A stretch of 64,000 bases of DNA from Sciurus carolinensis (GCF_902686445.1 NC_062223.1:45786998-45850997); one strand, 5' to 3'; shown: positions 25,001 to 53,500, counted from the first letter of the stretch. Translations and numbers: made by a program. The notes: a model not told the origin generated them from the sequence alone.

Positions 25001-26002
25001 CCGCACTCCCCCCTGCCTCAGGAACCTTCTTCTTATGGAAAGGTAGGGAGGGGTGGTGGAGGGCAAGACTTGGGGGACCCACATTGGGTCAGGACTGAAG
25101 CAAGAGAAGCATCCCTCTGTTCCCTTTGTGAGTTGGTGAGTTGTTGGTACGTTTGGTTGGAAGCTGTGTTGCTGGTTAGGGAGTCTGGGTTTTGCTCTTT
25201 GGGTTTGGGAGAGCCAGAGAATAGAAGCCATTGTTCGCTGTCTGTAGGCTTTGTCGACCACGCTCACCCCCTCCTGTTCGTACTTTTTAAAGCAGTAAGG
25301 CACGGTAGACAGCGTGTGTCACAGTACTGTAAAAGGGGGGGAAGATCTAAACACCAAAAGAGAAGTTAATCACAATAAGTGAGGTTTGGAAGAAAAAGTT
25401 GGGATCATCACTTGCAAAGTCCCAGGAGGACTGCAAGACAGACGAAGAGGGGGAGGCTGACCAACAAGCTGTTGGGGGGAGTGAAGGATAAAGGAGTATG
25501 CACAGTTGGCTTCTGGGGGCCTTAGGACAGCTTAGGTGGTGAAATTCCTCACAGAAGGAGGAAGTATTGCCCTGCAGTCCTCCAAATTACTCCAACCTGT
25601 GGCCTTAGGCCCCAGGAAGTTCTTGGAGGTCCCCTTTTCTTTACCTTCAAACTTCAGGTATTAGTCACCTTTCTCCCCCAGCTCTGAGCTCTACTATTTT
25701 TCTCCTCTGCTCCTTTGGTTTTCCCCTCCCCCCTTTACTGGTTCTTGATATTTTTGCAAAGTGGGACCCCAACTCCTTAGGTTCTCCAATTTTGCAAGCC
25801 AGGCCAGAGCAGTCTTGCCCAAGGGATAGAGATTTCTGTGGGAGAGGCCACTGGAAATATGGATCTAATACAGAATGATTGAGTCCTAGATGCACTGTTT
25901 TGTCCTGAGAGCGGGACTCAGAAAGCCATCTACCTATGCTTTTGAGCCACAGTTTGACATACCTTTCTCTCCCTCTGTTTTGTCATAGGGGGAAGACTTT
26001 AA
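22064..26002 (+). CDS. Upstream ORF 1 in the PAX6 leader (8 codons, spliced)
   Basis: Join 22064-22076 with 25989-26002. The peptide is MPHKGGRL followed by TAA. The ATG has A at -3, an adequate start context, so it is likely recognised by scanning ribosomes. The stop falls 114 nt before the PAX6 ATG in mRNA, a distance that allows some reinitiation. It exists only after exon 2-exon 3 splicing. No translation evidence is available here; the role is inferred. Confidence 0.5.
22077..25988 (+). other. PAX6: PAX6 intron 2, starting with a CpG island
   Basis: About 22200-22860 is CpG-dense, GC-rich sequence directly downstream of exon 2. It is followed by low-complexity T/GTTT (23042-23099), an AT-rich homeobox-motif block at 23636-23760 (CCTAATTGCTAATTATTC), and a T24 run (24826-24849). 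No repeat insertion seen. Open frames in the CpG island are on both strands and look like composition effects. Confidence 0.5.
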
Positions 26003-26016
26003 CTAGGGGAGCGCAG

Positions 26017-42640
<16,624 letters not shown>

Positions 42641-42668
<28 letters not shown>
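42641..42668 (+). repeat. A28 homopolymer starting in the PAX6 stop codon
   Basis: Twenty-eight A bases. The first two are the last two bases of the TAA stop codon. Confidence 0.95.
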
Positions 42669-42670
<2 letters not shown>

Positions 42671-43321
42671 AAATTGTGTTAATTCAGTCAGTCACTGACT
42701 ATGTGGACACAACAGCTGGATATTCAGAAGAGAAAGAAAAATGTCTGTTAGAAGCACTTCATTCTGCAACTGTGTCCTGTATTTGGACTTCTGGGGAATG
42801 GACTTGAAACAAGGACCTTTGCATATGGAAGGCACAATATCAGTTGGAACAAATCTTCATTTTGGTATCCAAACTTTTATTCATTTTGGTGTATTATTTG
42901 TAAATGGGCATTTGTATGTTATAATGAAAAAAAAAAAGAACAACGTAGACTGGATGGATGTTTGATCTGTGTTGGTCATGAAGTTGTTTAAAGAAAAAAA
43001 AAAGGAAACCATGATCAACAAGATTTGCCACGAATTTAAGAGTTTTATCAAGATATATCGAATACTTCTACCCATCTGTTCATAGTTTATGGACTGATGT
43101 TCCAAGTTTGTATCATTCCTTTGCATATAATTAAACCTGGAACAACATGCACTAGATTTATGTAAGAAATATCTGTTGGTTTTCCAAAGGTTGTTAACGG
43201 ATAAAGTTTATGTGCAAAAAAGGGTAAGATATAAATTCAAGGAAGAAAAAAGTTGATAGCTAAAAGGTAGAGTGTGTCTTCGATATAATCCAATTTGTTT
43301 TATGTCAAAATGTAAGTATTT

Positions 43322-43328
43322 GTCTTCC
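43322..43328 (+). promoter_or_regulatory. PAX6: miR-7 seed match in PAX6 3' UTR
   Basis: GTCTTCC is complementary to miR-7 positions 2-8 (7mer-m8). It lies 27 nt before the proximal poly(A) signal, so both UTR forms would carry it. Repression of Pax6 by miR-7 is known in mouse forebrain and pancreas. That this is the functional site is inferred. Confidence 0.5.
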
Positions 43329-43354
43329 CTAGAAATCCTCAGAATGATTTCTAT

Positions 43355-43360
43355 AATAAA
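43355..43360 (+). terminator. PAX6: PAX6 proximal poly(A) signal
   Basis: Canonical AATAAA 713 nt after the stop codon, followed within 30-50 nt by T-rich and TG-containing sequence. Likely gives the short 3' UTR. Confidence 0.6.
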
Positions 43361-43863
43361 GTTAATTTCATTTATATTTGACAAGAATACTCTATAGATG
43401 TTTTATACACATTTTCATGCAATCATACGTTTCTTTTTTGGCCAGCAAAAGTTAATTGTTCTTAGATATAGTTGTATTACTGTTCACAGTCCAATCATTT
43501 TGTGCATCTAGATTTCATTCCTAATCAATTAAAAGTGCTTGCAAGAGTTTTAAACTTAAGTGTTTTGAAGTTGTTCACAACTACATATCAAAATTAACCA
43601 TTGTTGATTGTAAAAACCATGCCAAAGCATTTGTATTTCCTTTATTATACTATTTTCTTTTTAACCTTATAGTGTGGTGTTACAAATTTTGTTTCCATGT
43701 TAGATTAACATTCTAAAACCAATGGTTACTTTCATACATACCCTATTTTGACATCCTGATGACCCTTAAAGAAAAAATTCTCACAGATAGCATCAATCAG
43801 AAGTGTGTTAGAAAAACATTCCAATTAAAACTATGTGTAGATCTGTGCCCATGTACACCCAGA

Positions 43864-43949
<86 letters not shown>
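43864..43949. repeat. (TG)n(TA)n microsatellite in the long PAX6 3' UTR
   Basis: About 10 TG units followed by about 30 TA units with one CA interruption. As I recall, the human UTR has only a very short TA run here, so this looks lineage-specific. Confidence 0.9.
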
Positions 43950-43951
<2 letters not shown>

Positions 43952-46900
43952 AATGGTTAGACATTTAATTAAAAAACTTTCAAGGTCTAAAAACAATTTT
44001 AAAATGCAAGAAACTATCAACTAGGAATGGTGTTTTGAATTAGGGCTGGCATTTTCAATCTGGGCAGATTTCCATTGTCAGCCTGTTTCAACAATGATTT
44101 CACTGAAGTATATTCAAAAGTAGATTTCTTAAACAGGACTCTCTGAAAGCTGTTGCCTTTCTCAGATAGGGCCTCTCTCTTTTCTCTCTCCCTCCCCTTT
44201 GCACAAGAGGCATCATTTCCCATTGAACCACTACAGCTGTTCCCATTTGAATCTTGCTTTCTGTGCGGTAGTGGATGGTTGGAGGGTGGAGGGGGGGATG
44301 TTGCATGTCAAGGAATAATGAGCACAGACACATCAACAGACGACAACAAAGCGGACTGTGACTGGCCGGTGGGAGTTAAAGGCCTTCAGTCATTGGCAGC
44401 TTAAGCCAAACATTCCCAAATCTATGAAGCAGGGCCCATTGTTGGTCAGTTGTTATTTGCAATGAAGCACAGATCTGATCATGTTTAAAGTGGCGGCACG
44501 CAGGGCAGGAGTGCTTGAGCCCAAGCAAAGGATGGAAAAAAAATAAGCCTTTGTTGGGTTAAAAAAAGGCCTGTCTGAGACTGTTATTTCTTTCTGTTCT
44601 GAGCAACATATAAATCAGTATAGATAAGTTTTCTCCTGCAAACTTCAGTAAAAAGACTGGGGGTTCTGGTAGTTTGGATTAAAATGCTCACACATGCAAA
44701 AACCTCTGGGGGAGAAAAGATCTGCTTCCTCTGAATTGCATTTTTTTTTTTTAATCCCCAAAGGCAAATGTTCAGAAATATAGAAATTAACTGGAGGATT
44801 TAAACATAACCTTCTAGTTCAACATCTACTGTTTCCTAGTTAAAGAATTATTTGTGAACAGATAATTGAGACTCATCTCTCTGGCATGCTATATATTAAT
44901 AACTTTATTCCACCAGAGTTGCTTTACATTTAGAGACACCTTCCTAAGTTGATTGCAGTTTTTCTATGTGTGCATGTAGTTTTATTCGATGTCAGCCTGC
45001 ACTGCATGCTGGCACTTCTGCATTGTTGGTACTATAGCTCGAGCAGACATTTCTACCTCCTGACATTTTGCAGCCTCCATTCCCTGAGGGATGTGTGCTA
45101 AGGGAACTGTCAGAGAAGGGTTATGTGAGTGTGTGCTGCAGCAGCTGTTGGCTGGCTTACATCTTCTCTGCAAGAAGGGACTGTTTCCAACTGGCCATGA
45201 TTCGGGCCAGGGTCAGGAAGTTGGTGCTGACCCATGGCTCTGTTGTGTAGAGAATACAGACTTTGGAGAACTGGGTGTGGTGTGCTGGGTGCAAGAGCTG
45301 GGGGTGGGAGAGAGGGAGTAATGGGAGCTGAGGATCTGTGTGTGTGCACATGGGCACGTATACATGTCCTCTGAGGGTCAGGATTTCCAGGGCACAGTGG
45401 CGCAGCCTGGTTTAGTCTGAAGAAGCGGCTGTTCAGCTGCAGAAAAGCCCTCTGGTCCAGCAGGATGGGAACGGCTGCCTTGCCTTCTGCCCACACCCTA
45501 GGGAGATGAGTCCTCCTTCTGAATGGAGCTACAGGCCCTCTCAGGGACAGGGTTGCAGACACTCTGGTTGCAGTGCCTGGGAGTTGGCCTTTTATTTGTT
45601 GTAAAATAATTTATTTTTGTTTATTTATTTAATGATATGTATGTTTATATATTTGTCAATGGGAAATCTGCAGGGATGTCTTGATACCATTTTCCAGGAT
45701 GACAGTGTATTTGTGATGTCCTCAGTCGAAATAGGACTTACACCTAAAAATTGACTCCAAATTTGATTTAGGAAAACCAGGTGAACAGGATTAGAGCTGA
45801 ATTGCTCCAGATAAAATGTGCTTTTTACTGTAATAAATTTCCAAGGGTATTTTTTTCCTCCAAAGCTGTGCCTCTTAACTCTTAAATAACAAGCCACAGG
45901 CTTCTTGATATGGCTCACATAACATTTTCCCTACTTTTTATCATAACTAGGTTTCCTAAGATTATCTTTGTACTATTATTTTAAGACTCAACTTTGTTCT
46001 GTGAATGTTTGTCATCTTAAGATGGTGTTTATATGCTCCTGCTTATTTCTTTATGCTCTGGGCCTTAAACGCCCCCCCCCCCACTTTTTTATTTTTATGT
46101 TTTGGATGTTTGGTTCACCAAGGCCCACAATATATATTATTCTCACACCCCCCCACCCCGCCCTTGGTCCTGGATGACCACACTGTTCAGTTTTAGTTAC
46201 TTAGGGTTACTGTCACTTAATTTCGATGCTACTGATGGTAACTATCTTTGCAGAACAGTAGCATGATGTCTTGGAAATAACAGTAATGGTGAACTGAAAC
46301 AAGTGAATAGGGGTTTCCCCACTCCCCTTTTGTTTGTGTGTATGTATGTGTCTCATTTGTTGAAATTAAAAGATAGAGAAGGAATTGATTGCAGAGACCC
46401 TTCCTTTTTAAGTATTTTTATTTGGTTTAGTGTTAGTATTTGAAGATCCTGGAGGTAGAAAGAATAAATGGAAGAGAGAAAGAGAAAAGTGGATTGTTTG
46501 GTGGCTACTAAAAAGAATTCAGAAGGTCTTAGAACCCCAGTACCTGAGCAGACTGCAGTAGTCAAAATATTTACCTCATGTTAAAGAAAGGCTGATCTAG
46601 CGTAAGAAATGAACACCATACAGGGTTTTGAAGTTCATATACTGGAAACATTTAAAAGATATGAGGACATTTCAGATACTATGTTTGGCATTGTTCTTAT
46701 GTATTTATGTCTTTGAGTCAAGTTCATAATTGAAGAAAATCCATAAGAGTATCTATTTCATAAGATATCAGAAGGGTGTATATATACATACAGCAGAATT
46801 TTTCAAGACCAATATTTTTATGTAATAAGTTACTAGGGCAATGAGGAAAAAAAATAATGCTTCCAGAAGAAAGGAAAATACATTTTTAGAGTAGGTTTCT

Positions 46901-47716
46901 ATCATAGAAAAACAAAGCACTTGGACCTGATTTTTTGGAAAGCCCAGGTACTCTTATTATTCAAAATGCACTTTTATTGAGTTTGGAAAGTTTCTTATAT
47001 TTACAATATGGGTTCAAATATGCACATTCAATTTTTATAGTACATACCTATTTGCAAAGCATATATTAACTAGTAATTGGCTGTTAATTTTATAGATATG
47101 GTAACCAGGGAAGTAAATCAATGACCTACTAAGTATTTTGACAAGCAATTTACATATCTGATGACCTCATATTTCCTTTTCAGAGTTATATGCTATGTAA
47201 TTGTTTTGTTGTGTTTTTGTATAAAATGAATCACAACACAGAAAGAAAAAGGTTAGAGTTATTAAAATAATAACTGGACTACAATATTCATTTGAATTTA
47301 TTCACTTTGTTCACAATGCATTCAAAGGACACAGCAAAGCTTTTGTGGAGTATCTGCATAACATTATTTATTATCTATGGACTAAATTGATTTTTTGAAG
47401 TTGCTTTAAATCTTAAAAGCACCATTGCTTTATATAAAGCCCTTTAATTTTAACTGACAGATCAATTCTGAAACTTTATTTTGAAAAGAAAATGGGGAAG
47501 AATTTGCGTCTTTAGAATTAAAAGAGATGAAAAAAATAAACCAGACATTCTAAAAAAATAGAATAAACCCGATTTTTTCGTACTAATGAAATAGCGGGTG
47601 ACAAATAGTTGTCTTTTGATTTTGATCACAAAAAATAAACTGGTAGTGACAGGATATGATGGAGAGATTTGACATCCTGGCAAATCACTGTCATTGATTC
47701 AATTATTCTAATTCTG

Positions 47717-47722
47717 AATAAA
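47717..47722 (+). terminator. PAX6: PAX6 distal poly(A) signal
   Basis: AATAAA followed by AGCTGTATACAGTATGTG and a T-rich stretch. The position agrees with the end of the long human PAX6 mRNA as I recall it. It lies just over 1 kb from the convergent ELP4 end. Confidence 0.65.
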
Positions 47723-47740
47723 AGCTGTATACAGTATGTG

Positions 47741-48779
47741 TTTATGCTACAGTGGGTTTTTTTTTAAGTGACTGACATTCATCATATTGGTTAGACAGTT
47801 TTAAAAACCTAGTCTTTGTTTTCTACAATGTTGTCAAGAGCAAATAAAATATAATTTGCAGTATATTAAAAGCAAACTGCTCGAAAATGCTAGTTATAAC
47901 TACTTCAAAATATTCTAATATAATTGAAAATGTATTTTGGAAATTCAGTCTCTCCTAATGGAATGATAAGTGTCTTTAAAAATTGAGATGCTTTACTTAA
48001 ATATGCAAGTTACTTTTTAACTTTTACTTTTAGTCTATGAATTTGCAAAAGCTTTGAGAATATGCAACTATGATTCAAAAAAACCTCATGTTTTATATGA
48101 AAACTGGGGCAAAATGCTATATTCCCCCAAAGATATGTTTATTTGGTTAAAAATTTACATATTCACCTAATGTTCATAATTAACAAAGGGTTTACATGAT
48201 GCAATGGAAATCTGAGTTACTCTCATTTTTCTCTTTGTCTTGGACCTATATTGCAAAAATCTCTCACCAAGCTTCAATACGTGCTTCCCCCACTATCCTA
48301 GTATTATCATAGCTGTCAGTTTGAATTTCAATCCTGAATTATATCTGTTGACATAATTTCATAGTGCTGATTTCAATTGTTTAGGATTACTAAATAGAAG
48401 ACCATCAACTTCTTTTTCTATGCTTTCTATCACTCAAGTTCTTTATATTTATTAACTACTATGGCAGATTAATTATCTTAAACAGAGTCTGAATCCCCAA
48501 TATTATTTTGTCTTCATCAGTTTAATAATAGGCTACATAAATGCAAATTTATTTCATAGATTTGCAAACAAAATTTTCTTTAAAAAAAAACCCTCAGCAT
48601 TTTTGGTGGCAAATGACTTTTTCAGAAAAAAAGATAAAATGTTTTTGAATACAACCTGAATTTCTTGTTTCACATGCTACTTGCTGTAACATGTGCTTTC
48701 CCATGATACTAAGTGCCTTACCTCATGCACACTAATGACCACTGTAAGGCATTTTGATTTCTTCTAACCTTTTTCCCCA
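47741..48779. other. PAX6-ELP4 intergenic gap
   Basis: About 1 kb of AT-rich sequence between two convergent transcript ends. No recognised repeat or open frame. Termination zones of both genes probably overlap here. Confidence 0.5.
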
Positions 48780-49018
48780 TTTACTTAAAAATAAATGATT
48801 TATTTTCTCTGGAAATAGCAAAAACAAAATTCCAAAATAAAAGTATTTCTGTACAAAAAGTTGGTTACAAAAAGCAGAATGGTGGCCCCATTTTGAAATC
48901 TTAACTGTGTTTTTAAGGATTGGAGGGTCAAATCATTAAGAAAAATATTTACATAAGCTATTAGCAATCATAATTAGAGTGTCATGTAATTCTGCATGCA
49001 GTGACTAAGGAGGAATCC
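48780..49018 (-). other. ELP4: ELP4 3' UTR
   Basis: From the stop codon to just past the - strand AATAAA (TTTATT at 48799-48804), about 240 nt. AT-rich, with no repeat seen. The end is inferred from the signal; the gap to the PAX6 distal end would be about 1 kb, similar to human. Confidence 0.6.
48799..48804 (-). terminator. ELP4: ELP4 poly(A) signal
   Basis: AATAAA on the - strand about 215 nt after the ELP4 stop codon, followed by A/T-rich sequence. Confidence 0.6.
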
Positions 49019-49150
49019 CTAGAAGTCCAGGTGCTTCTTGCCTCCGGCCATCGTGCCACAGCCTGGGCCCAGCAGCTTGGCGGATTCTGCCAGATCCTGT
49101 TTGCTTGAGCGGCTCACTGTGTCTGACAAGTCTGGAGGCAAATGCAGTCG
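49019..49150 (-). CDS. ELP4: ELP4 last coding exon (Elongator complex subunit 4, C-terminal 43 aa)
   Basis: Reading the - strand after an acceptor CCATAG gives 43 residues and a TAG stop. They start [19 protein letters not shown] and end [10 protein letters not shown], which is the ELP4 C-terminus. ELP4 is a RecA-like subunit of the Elp456 ring of Elongator, which is needed for wobble-uridine tRNA modification; this exon is the short tail after that fold. Only this exon is in the window; the rest would lie to the right, beyond position 64000. ELP4 being convergent with PAX6 is the known mammalian arrangement. Its introns house long-range PAX6 enhancers in human and mouse, so breaks in ELP4 can cause aniridia without touching PAX6. 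Confidence 0.88.
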   Translation of the reverse strand, partial: RLHLPPDLSDTVSRSSKQDLAESAKLLGPGCGTMAGGKKHLDF

Positions 49151-49534
49151 CTATGGCAGGAGATTTCAGGAGAAGGGGAAAAAAAAGAACAACAAAAAAA
49201 AAAATTAAATTTTGCTTTCGCCAGCATACTTCAGAGTATAATATTATGCTCTGTTGATCAGCATTTAGTCTTGCATATAAAATTCCTGCTAAAACAATTC
49301 TTCAGATTGAAGCCCAATATAATCACATCCTATTCTTACTAGAGTTTTACAAATTATAGCCATTGCAGAAACTGGACCAAGAATTCTAGTGGAACATTTT
49401 CAGAGTCCAAATCTAAATGCATTAAGATTTTTTCTATACATAAATGCACAAATTGAAAAATATCACCTAAATAATATCAGGGTTTCACCCCCCCTCCCCT
49501 TATGGCCTTGTTTTAATCAGACTCCAAAATGCTC

Positions 49535-49740
49535 TTTTTTTTTTTTTTTTTTTTTTTGTGAGGGGTGGTTCAAGGATTGAACCCAAAGGCTCTTTACCAA
49601 GGAGCTACATCCCCAGTCCTTTTAACTTTTCATTTGAAAGAAGGTCTTGCTAAGTTGCTGAGGCTGACCTCAAACTTGTGATCCTCCTGCCTCAGCCTTC
49701 TGAATCACTGGTATTACAGGCATGTGCCACTATGCCTGAC
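49535..49740 (-). mobile_element. B1-ID chimeric SINE with target-site duplication
   Basis: A T23 run (the tail) is followed by a reverse ID part and a reverse B1 part (CTCAAACTTGTGATCCTCCT, TGGTATTACAGGCATGTGCC). Flanked by ACTCCAAAATGCT (49521-49533) and ACTCTAAAATGCT (49739-49751), a 12/13 direct repeat typical of L1-driven insertion. Confidence 0.88.
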
Positions 49741-50223
49741 TCTAAAATGCTTTTAAAATAAAATGTAACTTCTCAGGAATTATGTGTTCCCACATATGCT
49801 TTTTTCTCTTTGTCTATAAGTTGACCTGATGATTATCTTTCAAGGCTAATACTTTTTCTAGGAACTTTCATACAAATGTTGACATAAGGCAAAAAATGAT
49901 ACCAATCAGAGGACCGATAATTTTCAAATGCTCAGGTAGGTTCACTAAAACATCTGTTACAGGCCTTGGTAAGTTTTTTTATGCACAGTGTTGGGTCATG
50001 TTTTCAAAAATAAATTTCACTGTGAATTATCACTCCATCCCAATTGTTTCTGTTAATACAGGTTGATTTAAGCATGGTCTCTAACTGACCATAATGATAG
50101 AAATTCATGTAACTAGGAAAATATATTCATATTGGTGTTTTGAAAAGAATATCAAATTCCTTTAACTATCATCATTCCTAATCTGTAATTTGTTTAATAA
50201 AAATCCAAGTTTAAAGGGGAGAA

Positions 50224-50556
50224 CAGTGACTCTCCATATCAGTGGATTCCACAGTCATGGAGTCAACCAATTACAGCTTGAAAATATTTGGAAAAAATTG
50301 TGTTTATGTACTGAACATGAACAGATACTTTTCTTGTCATTATTCTCTAACCAATATAGTACAACACCTATTTACATAGCATTTACATTGTATTAGGTAT
50401 TATAGGTAATCTAGAGGTGATTTAAAGTATACAGGAAGATGGGTGCAGGTTGTATGCAAATACTGTGCCACTTTGTAGAAGGGACTTAAGCATCAACAGA
50501 TTTTGGTATCCACAGGAGTCCTGGAACCAATCCCCCACAGTTACAAAGGATGACTG
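50224..50556 (-). mobile_element. MER2-like Tigger MITE (DNA transposon)
   Basis: Inverted terminal CAGT...ACTG ends, with related end sequences (ACTGTGGGGGATTGGTTCC when read from the right end). The inner part resembles the MER2 consensus as I recall it. Old, non-autonomous; orientation relative to the consensus is reversed. Confidence 0.75.
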
Positions 50557-53500
50557 TATCTATTGTGTGGGGCACAAAAGGGGTGTGGGAGACCAAAGGT
50601 AAGGCAGGATGGGGCTTGCCACTGATGATCAACCAGAGCCTTCTAGAGATGACCAGACAGAGGACACCCTTCATTTGGAAAACTCCCTTCAATATGGAAA
50701 AAAAAAAAGTGATAAAAAGGGTAGAACCATCTTTTGTGTCCAAATATTGCAATCTGCAAGCATATGTCCCAGCTAGTTTATTTTCTGATGAAACGCTTGT
50801 TTGTTGTCATGTAAACACAAGCTGTGTGCAAATGATCAAAATGTTTTAAAACATTTAAAATATCTTATTAAAATTTCTTCCTTGATTTCACTTTGACTAG
50901 GCTTAACCTTTAATAAAAATATATTTAGGATGAAAGACACTACTATACAGATGCATAGCCAACAAAGATATCAGAAAGCTCAGACAAGTCAAGAAAAGCT
51001 GCGACATTCATATAGTAACATTCACACACAGCTAGTCATTTGTGTCCTTAGCACTCAGCCCATCACTTATTAAGTAATTAACGTCTATTTTTTTGAGTGA
51101 TAAAAAGATTTCAAACGAGACATGTTTGTTTCTTTGTTGTAGATAATTTTTTCATTTCTTTACACTCTAGTTTGTTCCAGAAAGGATTTCAGGCAGAAAT
51201 GACAACATGAAAGTCTCAGGAAACTAAAAAGAACAGTGACTCTAAAAGTTGATGTTACAAATATATTTGTACCGTTAGCTCTGTCAAGGTCCATGTGAGA
51301 AAAGAGGAGGGAAAGAGATCTTTAATTACATGTCTGAGTCCTTCCTTAAGATTGTGTAATCATTGCTAATGAATACAGCAAAAATCACTAAGATACATAC
51401 ATGATTTGAAGGTTATTGGTAACTTAGAAAATTGCCACAAAGAAATGGATATATGCAGGCACCCATGCATGTATGTTTACTTATGCTTGGAACTTCACAG
51501 ATGATGTCAGATGGTGATTAGGCATTTTAGAAAATCAACTGGAGTCAACAAATATTTAGAATCTAAAAGGACATGTGAACAGAGCATTTTCTATGTGCCT
51601 CCTTTGCTTACAATCCAGTAACACAAAAGAAGCACATAGGAAACCCTCAATAGTGACACTCCAAGTTACAGATTAGAAGAGCTGAGACAAGGAGAGATCA
51701 TGGTGGGGAAAGGGAGCAGTAAAAGGTTCAAGGAGATGGAATCTCAGCTCAGTCTAAGTGATAAACTGGATTCTGACATGTTGAATGGGAATTTGCCTAA
51801 CAGTAGTGCCAATATATCTAAGATTATAGGATGTATTTGACTGAAATGTCATCCTGCTCTGATAATCTAAGTGGAGAAGCTTGTACAGTTTATTGAGGAC
51901 TAGCAAAATAAAATTTATTTCAGGAGCTCATCTATTTGCTAGTTGACTGGCTAAACATTTCTCTTCCTCTCCTTTTCCAGGCATCAAATTTGAGCCAGTT
52001 GGCTGAAAAGCCCTTCATAGCAAAAGTAGCTAAATGTGACATGTGACACACTTGGCAATCTTTCAGGTTGAATGGTTTTAAAGAAAAGTCACATATAATT
52101 TGTGTGCAACTTCTGAGCATAAAAATTGGGGGTGGTATGATTAATTGCTCCTAAATAAACACTACATCATAAAGCGAGCTGTATACTCATGTCCTTAGAA
52201 AAAGCCCAATTACAGCTCTTGGAAGTATGTGCATCTATGTGCAGTTTTGCCTGCTTTTGTTGACTATCACTTGAATGTGAACACCACGCAGTCTAATTCT
52301 CAAGCAGTGGGTTTTGTTTTCTTTCTTTCTGGGCCTCCCCTGTGTACCACGTCAGTGCAATGTGAAGCAGCGAGGAAGAACGAGAGATCAGGTTCCAGGC
52401 TTGCCAGGTGTGTCAGGGAGTTTTCCTTTGAGGCTTCCAAAGCCTTTACCACTTGACATGTAAATGTTCAGATGTTGCTGTACCCCAGATCTGTCTTCTA
52501 AAAAACATGCTGCAAGATACTCTGTACAGCAAGGTGGCCTCCTTTAGACAACTGCAAAGCTGCAGGGTACATAAACTTTTAGATGTTGAAGTTTTATAAT
52601 GGTTTAAATAAAAATCAAACTATAATAAAAATGACTAGGATGCAAGCATGAAATTATTCTCATCCTTATAAACCAAATCAACATGTTCTTCATTCTCCAT
52701 TTTATACCTGGGGTCCTCAGGCAAGGGCCCACGCAAAAAGAAACCTCACGCTGAGCTGAATTTTTTCTTCCACTTGATTTTCCTTTTCTCAGATTCTGGG
52801 ACAAAAGGACTCTACTGATGATGCAAGAGATGGATAACTGGCTGGCTGCCTGCCTACTTTTTCCATCAGTGTCTTGTCAAAAATGATTTCTCTGTAGGAA
52901 AAGGTTCTGTGTAAGGCAGGGCAACTTCTAAGCTTCCTGCACAGGCCTGGATGATATACAGTGATCCCACAGGCTCAGCAGATCCTTTCTCTTGAAGCTG
53001 CAAGGTGGGGAACAGCAAGGGTACCAAATACTCTGGCAGGTTAGTGGGGGATTCCGTCAAAAGGCACCTGTGGGTCATTAGGAGGCCCACAGTCATAACA
53101 AAGGAACAGCAGCAGAAGTGATTTGCTTAGTGCTCCAAAGGGTACCAAGGAGAACTGGACTTTGAAATTCCTGCCTCTTTGCCTATCTCTCTGTCTCTGC
53201 TGAGCTTAACCACTGTATATTTTGTTCCTTCTGAGTCAGCAACAAAACTGATCCTATAGACACACAGAATTGGATTTCCTGGCTCAATAGTTCCCTCCCT
53301 AATTCTTTTTCTCCCAGCCTGCCAGACCTGTGTTCAGCACTCACAGTTCCCAGACAGAAGGGGCAAGATAATGAATCTAGATTACACCTGGATTTGAGAC
53401 AAATTGCAGGTAAATACCCATTAAAATAAGTTTAATCAATTTATATTTTTCATATTTTGCCAAGACCAAACCACCAGGGACTGTTTGTTTTCTGAAAACA

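Larger units (their letters stand above)
42643..47740 (+). other. PAX6: PAX6 3' UTR (short and long forms)
   Basis: The short form would end shortly after the AATAAA at 43355. The long form would end after the AATAAA at 47717, about 5.1 kb past the stop, the same length as the long human RefSeq form as I recall it. Several other AATAAA copies occur inside (near 45833, 46463, 47533, 47563, 47632). Segments 43380-43650, 44040-44560 and 47450-47740 look non-repetitive and, from memory, are close to the human UTR. It includes a rodent-type TG/TA microsatellite at 43864-43949. Confidence 0.7.

Noticed and set aside
43759..44024. Frames coding alternating Tyr-Ile or Cys-Val runs
   Set aside because: They are translations of the TG/TA microsatellite in the 3' UTR.
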